DNA of 64,000 nt from [Eubacterium] siraeum (GTDB taxonomy: Bacteria > Bacillota > Clostridia > Oscillospirales > Ruminococcaceae), in contig CP102281.1 of the NCBI GenBank assembly GCA_025150425.1, positions 806,001 to 870,000 on the forward strand, given 5' to 3'. The position numbers were made by a program, and so were the translations under genes. Numbering within the stretch: the stretch's first letter is position 1; every line of letters begins with the position of its first letter. Shown in pieces: positions 59,643 through 64,000 of this stretch. The notes under the pieces were generated by a model. The model did no database searches, was not told the DNA's origin, and saw nothing but the letters and a program-made list of their open reading frames with translations.

Positions 59643-61250
59643 ATGACATCTTTATCTTCATCAGCATCAACATCAGCTAAAACGGTCAATAACAACGCTC
59701 AAAAAAATATTTCTGTTTCTGTCTGTGAAAAAAACGCCTTAACGGCTGTAAACGGGCATAAAAAGCGAAAACAAGGACGGCTGCGGGATTTCTGCATAGT
59801 TTTTCTTTCGGTCGTGATAGCCTTTTGTACGGGGATAATGCTTTTCTGCGGTTATGCTATGACACAAATGAATCAAAACAGACCTAACAGACCTTCTACC
59901 GAAGTACAGTCGTCTTTGACAGCAACAGAAATAAAGCCTGTACCGAGAATCATATCCGTATCGGTAGCGGAAGAACTGAATGCAGACTTCACACGCAATG
60001 TAGCAATTGAATGCAGAAACGAGGACGGTACAACGGACGGGTTGTATTATTCATATAACGGCGATAATGACAGGAAAAGGCTTGAAGGCGGAAAAGCGGA
60101 ATTAGCTCTGCCAAAAGGAAGCTACATTATAACCGTGACTAACGACAGCGGAAAAGCCGTGCAAAGTGATGAGTTTACGATAAACGTTGATGCGGTAACC
60201 AAAATCACAATAGACAAAACCGATACATATATGAATGTCGGAATGACAGGTACGCTTACAACCGCTTTTGAAACTATCGGTAATCCCACAGACAGCGAAA
60301 AGTCGGTAAAGTGGAACAGCTCCGCACCGAAAACGGTCAGTGTCAAGGACGGTGTAATCACCGCACTGAAAGCGGGTACGGCGACAATAACAGCAAGCGT
60401 ATCGGACAGCATTTCAGACAGTATAGAAATAACGGTCACGGATTTACTCAGAGCGCCGAAGATTACTGCAACAAAGCCGCTTCTTCAGCCTGGTCAATAC
60501 AGTGAGGCGGAGGGAAGTATGATTGACGCTGTGCTTGAGAGCCGTGTAAATACCGCAGGCTACGGAACAAGAGCAGGCGTAGTTGCGGCGGCAAGGTTTA
60601 TTCCGCTTGAATTCAATTACAAGATACCGTATTTCTATGAAAACGGCAGGCTTGATCCACAGCCCGAAAGACCGTATTGTGACGGCGAGGGCAGATTCTA
60701 TCACAAGGGACTTTATCTGACGCACAGCAAGTTTGACATTCTTGATAAGAAAGGCATATTATTCGGTCCTGCAACGTGGGGTGAACCGCTCACAAACTGG
60801 GAGGACGCATTCGGGCTTATTCCCGGTGCGAAATATGCAAACGGCATGACCTGTTCGGGATTTGTTTCGTGGTGCCTGTATAACGGCGGTGTTCCGCTGG
60901 GCGATGTCGGCGCAGGGGATACTCCCGGCTATGACGATGAATATTCCGATTTCGGCGAGCGTGTATGGCTTGACGAGGAGGTAATGCGAAGCGGAATATT
61001 GCAGGTGGGCGATCTTATCGGCTGTGACGGTCACATTGCGATAATCGCAGGCTTTGACGAGAACAACATCTATATTGCGGAGGCTCTCGGAAAAGGTATT
61101 GTTATGGAGGTGCGTGAACGCTACCGTGAGGTGTGGCAGTGCGGCGATTATACATACGCTATGCTTATGGGAGATATTTATGCGAAGCATAACGGCGAAG
61201 GAAACGTAACTGAAATGTGGAAGGATTATTCCGCCGAAAATAATCAATAA
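59643..61250 (+). CDS. Membrane-anchored protein with Big2 domain and NlpC/P60-like peptidase
   Basis: A 535-residue surface protein. Cytoplasmic residues 1-50 are followed by one membrane helix (about 52-75). The external part has a beta domain (about 100-195), a Big2-like Ig domain (about 197-275, with VKWNSSAPKTVSVKDGVITALKAGTATITA), and a C-terminal cysteine peptidase domain. There CSGFVSWCLYNGG supplies Cys403 and CDGHIAIIAGF the His near 462, as in NlpC/P60 enzymes that cut cell-wall peptides. AAAAAGGTAAAA is a modest ribosome-binding site. It stands alone with its own promoter. Confidence 0.8.
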   Translation: MTSLSSSASTSAKTVNNNAQKNISVSVCEKNALTAVNGHKKRKQGRLRDFCIVFLSVVIAFCTGIMLFCGYAMTQMNQNRPNRPSTEVQSSLTATEIKPVPRIISVSVAEELNADFTRNVAIECRNEDGTTDGLYYSYNGDNDRKRLEGGKAELALPKGSYIITVTNDSGKAVQSDEFTINVDAVTKITIDKTDTYMNVGMTGTLTTAFETIGNPTDSEKSVKWNSSAPKTVSVKDGVITALKAGTATITASVSDSISDSIEITVTDLLRAPKITATKPLLQPGQYSEAEGSMIDAVLESRVNTAGYGTRAGVVAAARFIPLEFNYKIPYFYENGRLDPQPERPYCDGEGRFYHKGLYLTHSKFDILDKKGILFGPATWGEPLTNWEDAFGLIPGAKYANGMTCSGFVSWCLYNGGVPLGDVGAGDTPGYDDEYSDFGERVWLDEEVMRSGILQVGDLIGCDGHIAIIAGFDENNIYIAEALGKGIVMEVRERYREVWQCGDYTYAMLMGDIYAKHNGEGNVTEMWKDYSAENNQ

Positions 61251-61254
61251 AAAA

Positions 61255-61290
61255 CATTGATGCCCGACCTTTTACAGCCGGGCATCAATG
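61255..61290. terminator. Inverted repeat after the NlpC/P60-like gene
   Basis: Perfect 12-bp stem CATTGATGCCCG / CGGGCATCAATG (61255-61266, 61279-61290), 12-base loop. The T run is better on the minus strand than on the + strand (CTTTGGGG), so it may be bidirectional or weak for the upstream gene. Confidence 0.65.
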
Positions 61291-61428
61291 CTTTGGGGAA
61301 ATATATGAAAACGAAGATAGCAACATTTATATGGCTTTTCCTCACCCTGTACCTGTATTATATTCGACGTTTGTTAACTGAATTTAAATTCTGCGGATTA
61401 TTTTTAATATTTTCCTCCCGTTCGTCTA

Positions 61429-61457
61429 TTGACAGCGTTGCTTCTTTATAGTATCAT
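61429..61457 (+). promoter_or_regulatory. Promoter of the GH2 gene
   Basis: TTGACA (61429-61434) and TATCAT (61452-61457), spacer 17. The gap 61291-61428 before it is AT-rich with no credible gene. Confidence 0.75.
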
Positions 61458-61467
61458 AGTCAAAGAA

Positions 61468-61481
61468 TGTAAACGTTCACA
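61468..61481 (+). promoter_or_regulatory. LacI/CcpA-type operator before the GH2 gene
   Basis: TGTAAACGTTCACA is a near-perfect palindrome with the central CG typical of LacI-family and cre sites. It lies about 10 bases past the -10 box, where bound repressor would block the start. Confidence 0.65.
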
Positions 61482-61497
61482 CGAAAGGAAAACAGCT

Positions 61498-64000
61498 ATG
61501 ATAAATACGATAGACATCAGCGGAAAGTGGGAGCTTTTCATAAGCGAAAATAACCGTACCTCGCTTCCGGATAATTACAACGACAGCATAATTCTTCCCG
61601 ATACTCTGTCAGATGCCGCAAAGGTGGCTGAGAACAAGAACAGGGACGAAGGATACCTTACCGATAAATACACATTCACGGGATATGCGTGGTTCAGACG
61701 TTCGTGTACCCTTGAAAGCGATATGACGGGTTTGGTGTCAATACTCACGCTTGAACGCACCAGAGTAAGCACGCTGTATATTGACGGTGCGGAGATTGGT
61801 ACCTGCGACAGCCTTTGCAGTACGCACCGCTACGATATTTCTTCATATATGACCGCAGGCACGCACGAAATTGTCATCCGTGTGGCAAATGTCGGTTATA
61901 AGACGGGCGGAGGTCACATGACAAGTCCGGATACCCAGACAAACTGGCTGGGCATTGTAGGAAAGATGAATATCGAAATATATCCCAAGAGCTATATTTC
62001 TGATGTAAGAGTTATCGCATCTGCTGACGGAAGTTTATCGGTAAGAGGCTTGGTCAACGGTGCGGACAATGCCGTTGTTACTGCGACTGTTACCGCTCCC
62101 GACGGAATCCGTGTGCTTAAAGCCCATATCATATCTGACGGAGATACATTTGAATCGGAATTCAGGCTCGAAAACGCTCAGCTGTGGGATGAATTTGAAC
62201 GCAATATCTACAGTCTTGAATTACGTTGCGGTGAAGATATATTCAATACCTCGTTTGGCTTTGTGACATTCTCGGGTAATGACAGGAAACTGCTCGTAAA
62301 CGGCAGTGAGGCATTTCTCAGAGGAAAGCATGACGGAATGATTTTTCCGCTTACCGCTTATGCTCCCTGTGATGTTAACGATTGGAAAGAGCGTCTTAAA
62401 ATTGCCAAAAGCTACGGTATAAACCATTACCGTTTCCACACCTGCTGTCCTCCCGATTCCGCATTTACCGCCGCAGATGAGCTTGGTATATATATGGAGC
62501 CTGAGCTTCCTTTCTGGGGAACGATTGCCGCAAAGGGCGAGGGAGGCTACAATGAGGAGGAGCAGAACTACCTCATAAACGAGGGTATCCGTATTATAAA
62601 AGATTTTTCCCACCACCCTTCATTTGTTATGATGTCGCTCGGAAACGAGCTTTGGGGCAACCGTGAAAGGCTTGGAGAGATAATCGACATTCTCCGCCGT
62701 GAAAATCATTCAATCTTCTTTACAAGCGGCTCAAACAACTTCCAGTTCTGGCCTGCCGAAATTCCGCAGGAGGATTTTTTCGCAGGGGTAAGACTTTCCC
62801 GTGACAGACTTTTCAGAGGCTCTTATGCTATGTGTGACGCACCTCTCGGTCATATCCAGACGGACAAGCCGAATACCGCTTACGATTATGATGCGATAAT
62901 CAGAGGCGAAAACGGCTCGGAGAACGAGGGCGGAGATACGATACAGATTCAGTACGGCACAGGGGTAAAGACGGTAAAGCTGAGCGCCGCAGACGGCAGT
63001 TATATTCCGCACAAGCCGGTAATATCACACGAGGTCGGACAGTATGATTATTTCCCCGACTTTGATGAGATGAAAATGTACACAGGTCCTCTCGTTCCTC
63101 GCTATCTCGATATTTTCAGAGAAAGGCTTGAAGAAAAGGGACTTTACACGCAGTGGAGAGATTTCTTCAAGGCGGTCGGCGCACATTGTACTCAGTGCTA
63201 TAAGGACGAGATAGAAACGGCTCTGCGTTCTTCCGAACTCAGCGGCTTTCAGCTTCTCGATCTGCAGGATTTCAACGGACAGGGAGTTTCGCTTGTCGGC
63301 GTGCTTAATGCCTTTATGCAATCGAAGGGCTTTATAACGCCTGAGGACTGGAGAGGCTTCTGCGACAGCAATGTACTGCTTGCAAAGACGGAAAAGTATG
63401 TTTTCGGTGCGGATGAAAAACCGTCTGTAGAGATTCTTCTTTCGTCATACGGTAAAGGTAAGATAAAGAGCGGAGCGGTGCAGTATTCACTCAGAAGCGA
63501 TGAACTTGACATAAACGGCAGTGTTGAGTTTACCTCATCGGATGCACGCATTACATCTGTCGGCACATTCGTTCCCGACTTCAGCGGTATCACAAAACCG
63601 CAGAAAGCCGTCCTTACACTTACTATGGGCGAACTGCACAACAGCTATGTATTCTGGCTTTATCCGCAGACAAATGTTGAAATTACCGAAAACGGCATAA
63701 AGACAGCCGATGACGAACTGATTTTTGCAGACAGCGTTGAAAAGGCAAAAGTGCTTATAGCGAGCGGCAAAAAGGCTATGGTTATAACCGATGGCAGTAA
63801 TGCTATAGAAAACGCATACTGTGCGGATTTCTGGAACTATCATATGTTCCGTGTCATTTCGGAGAGTATGAACAAGCCTGTAGCACCCGGTACGATGGGA
63901 CTTCTTATAGACAAGAACGATAAGCTGCTGAGCGCTTTCCCGTGTGAAAAGTTTACCACGCCGCAGTGGTATGAGGCGGTAACGCACAGCAAGGCTGATA
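61498..64000 (+). CDS. Glycoside hydrolase family 2 protein, C-terminus beyond the window
   Basis: The first 834 residues of a cytoplasmic (no signal peptide) GH2 enzyme. ISGKWELF opens the sugar-binding jelly roll, an Ig-like domain follows (about 180-265), and the TIM barrel begins near GKHDGMIFPL. The acid/base is Glu384 in MSLGNELWG, and the nucleophile is probably Glu512 in ISHEVGQY. The barrel is longer than in standard beta-galactosidases, with an insertion of about 60 residues between the two. AAAGGAAAA precedes ATG 61498. Exact sugar cannot be told; the group includes beta-galactosidases, glucuronidases and xylan-side-chain enzymes. Confidence 0.9.
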   Translation, partial: MINTIDISGKWELFISENNRTSLPDNYNDSIILPDTLSDAAKVAENKNRDEGYLTDKYTFTGYAWFRRSCTLESDMTGLVSILTLERTRVSTLYIDGAEIGTCDSLCSTHRYDISSYMTAGTHEIVIRVANVGYKTGGGHMTSPDTQTNWLGIVGKMNIEIYPKSYISDVRVIASADGSLSVRGLVNGADNAVVTATVTAPDGIRVLKAHIISDGDTFESEFRLENAQLWDEFERNIYSLELRCGEDIFNTSFGFVTFSGNDRKLLVNGSEAFLRGKHDGMIFPLTAYAPCDVNDWKERLKIAKSYGINHYRFHTCCPPDSAFTAADELGIYMEPELPFWGTIAAKGEGGYNEEEQNYLINEGIRIIKDFSHHPSFVMMSLGNELWGNRERLGEIIDILRRENHSIFFTSGSNNFQFWPAEIPQEDFFAGVRLSRDRLFRGSYAMCDAPLGHIQTDKPNTAYDYDAIIRGENGSENEGGDTIQIQYGTGVKTVKLSAADGSYIPHKPVISHEVGQYDYFPDFDEMKMYTGPLVPRYLDIFRERLEEKGLYTQWRDFFKAVGAHCTQCYKDEIETALRSSELSGFQLLDLQDFNGQGVSLVGVLNAFMQSKGFITPEDWRGFCDSNVLLAKTEKYVFGADEKPSVEILLSSYGKGKIKSGAVQYSLRSDELDINGSVEFTSSDARITSVGTFVPDFSGITKPQKAVLTLTMGELHNSYVFWLYPQTNVEITENGIKTADDELIFADSVEKAKVLIASGKKAMVITDGSNAIENAYCADFWNYHMFRVISESMNKPVAPGTMGLLIDKNDKLLSAFPCEKFTTPQWYEAVTHSKAD

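Noticed and set aside
1-64000. tRNA, rRNA and CRISPR genes
   Set aside because: Reading the intergenic stretches showed no tRNA-like cloverleaf, rRNA sequence or regular repeat-spacer array.

Overview
The window looks like a chromosome segment of a Gram-positive Clostridia member, most likely a gut Oscillospiraceae/Ruminococcaceae species; the family is an inference from gene content and moderate GC, with no 16S in view. It has a division and cell-wall cluster with a PASTA-domain penicillin-binding protein, the gdpP-rplI-dnaB arrangement typical of Firmicutes, a 2[4Fe-4S] ferredoxin of anaerobes, and strong TTGACA-N17-TATAAT promoters.

Layout. 1-5423: end of an unknown gene, an ABC-2 exporter pair, a secreted fibronectin-III protein and dihydrofolate reductase. 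5631-19326: dcw cluster mraZ-rsmH-ftsL-spoVD/ftsI-murE-mraY-ftsW-murG-murA-ftsQ-ftsZ, all on +, with its own promoter and a second promoter before ftsZ; murC, murD, murF and ftsA are absent. 19350-24760: a response regulator, histidine kinase and fused ABC transporter on the minus strand, with three copies of a GC-rich intergenic repeat around them. 24767-27879: an MBOAT acyltransferase and a DHHW-family partner, probably for O-acylation of a surface polymer.

28213-42463 is a foreign island at the 3' end of guaA, with three guaA-tail-like att sequences in tandem. Inside it a mobilizable, Tn4451-like element of about 10.96 kb (28906-39867) carries a large serine recombinase at one end and TnpV at the other. 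Between them lie a PC4-like ssDNA-binding protein, ParB, a MobV relaxase with a pMV158-type oriT, a RepA-like ATPase with iteron-like repeats, sigma-like regulators, and tet(O) with its attenuator and a KTR-domain gene. The element has split a DUF262 gene: the 5' part is at 39865-40508 and the 3' part at 28346-28905. The rest of the island holds a second TnpV-like gene and two unrecognised genes.

42452-55470: guaA, thioredoxin, ferredoxin, a DUF4867 gene, then a long minus-strand housekeeping run rnj-gdpP-rplI-dnaB-tilS-hpt-ftsH covering RNA decay, c-di-AMP turnover, replication, tRNA modification, purine salvage and membrane proteolysis. 56185-64000: a DUF3343/cysteine desulfurase-like pair, a DXS-like gene behind a textbook MerR-type promoter, an NlpC/P60-like surface protein behind three 11-bp tandem repeats, and the start of a GH2 glycosidase with a LacI/CcpA-like operator.

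The most notable structure is the nested island: tet(O) element inside a DUF262 gene inside a guaA-type integration site. Its junctions can be placed to a few bases by restoring the broken reading frame.
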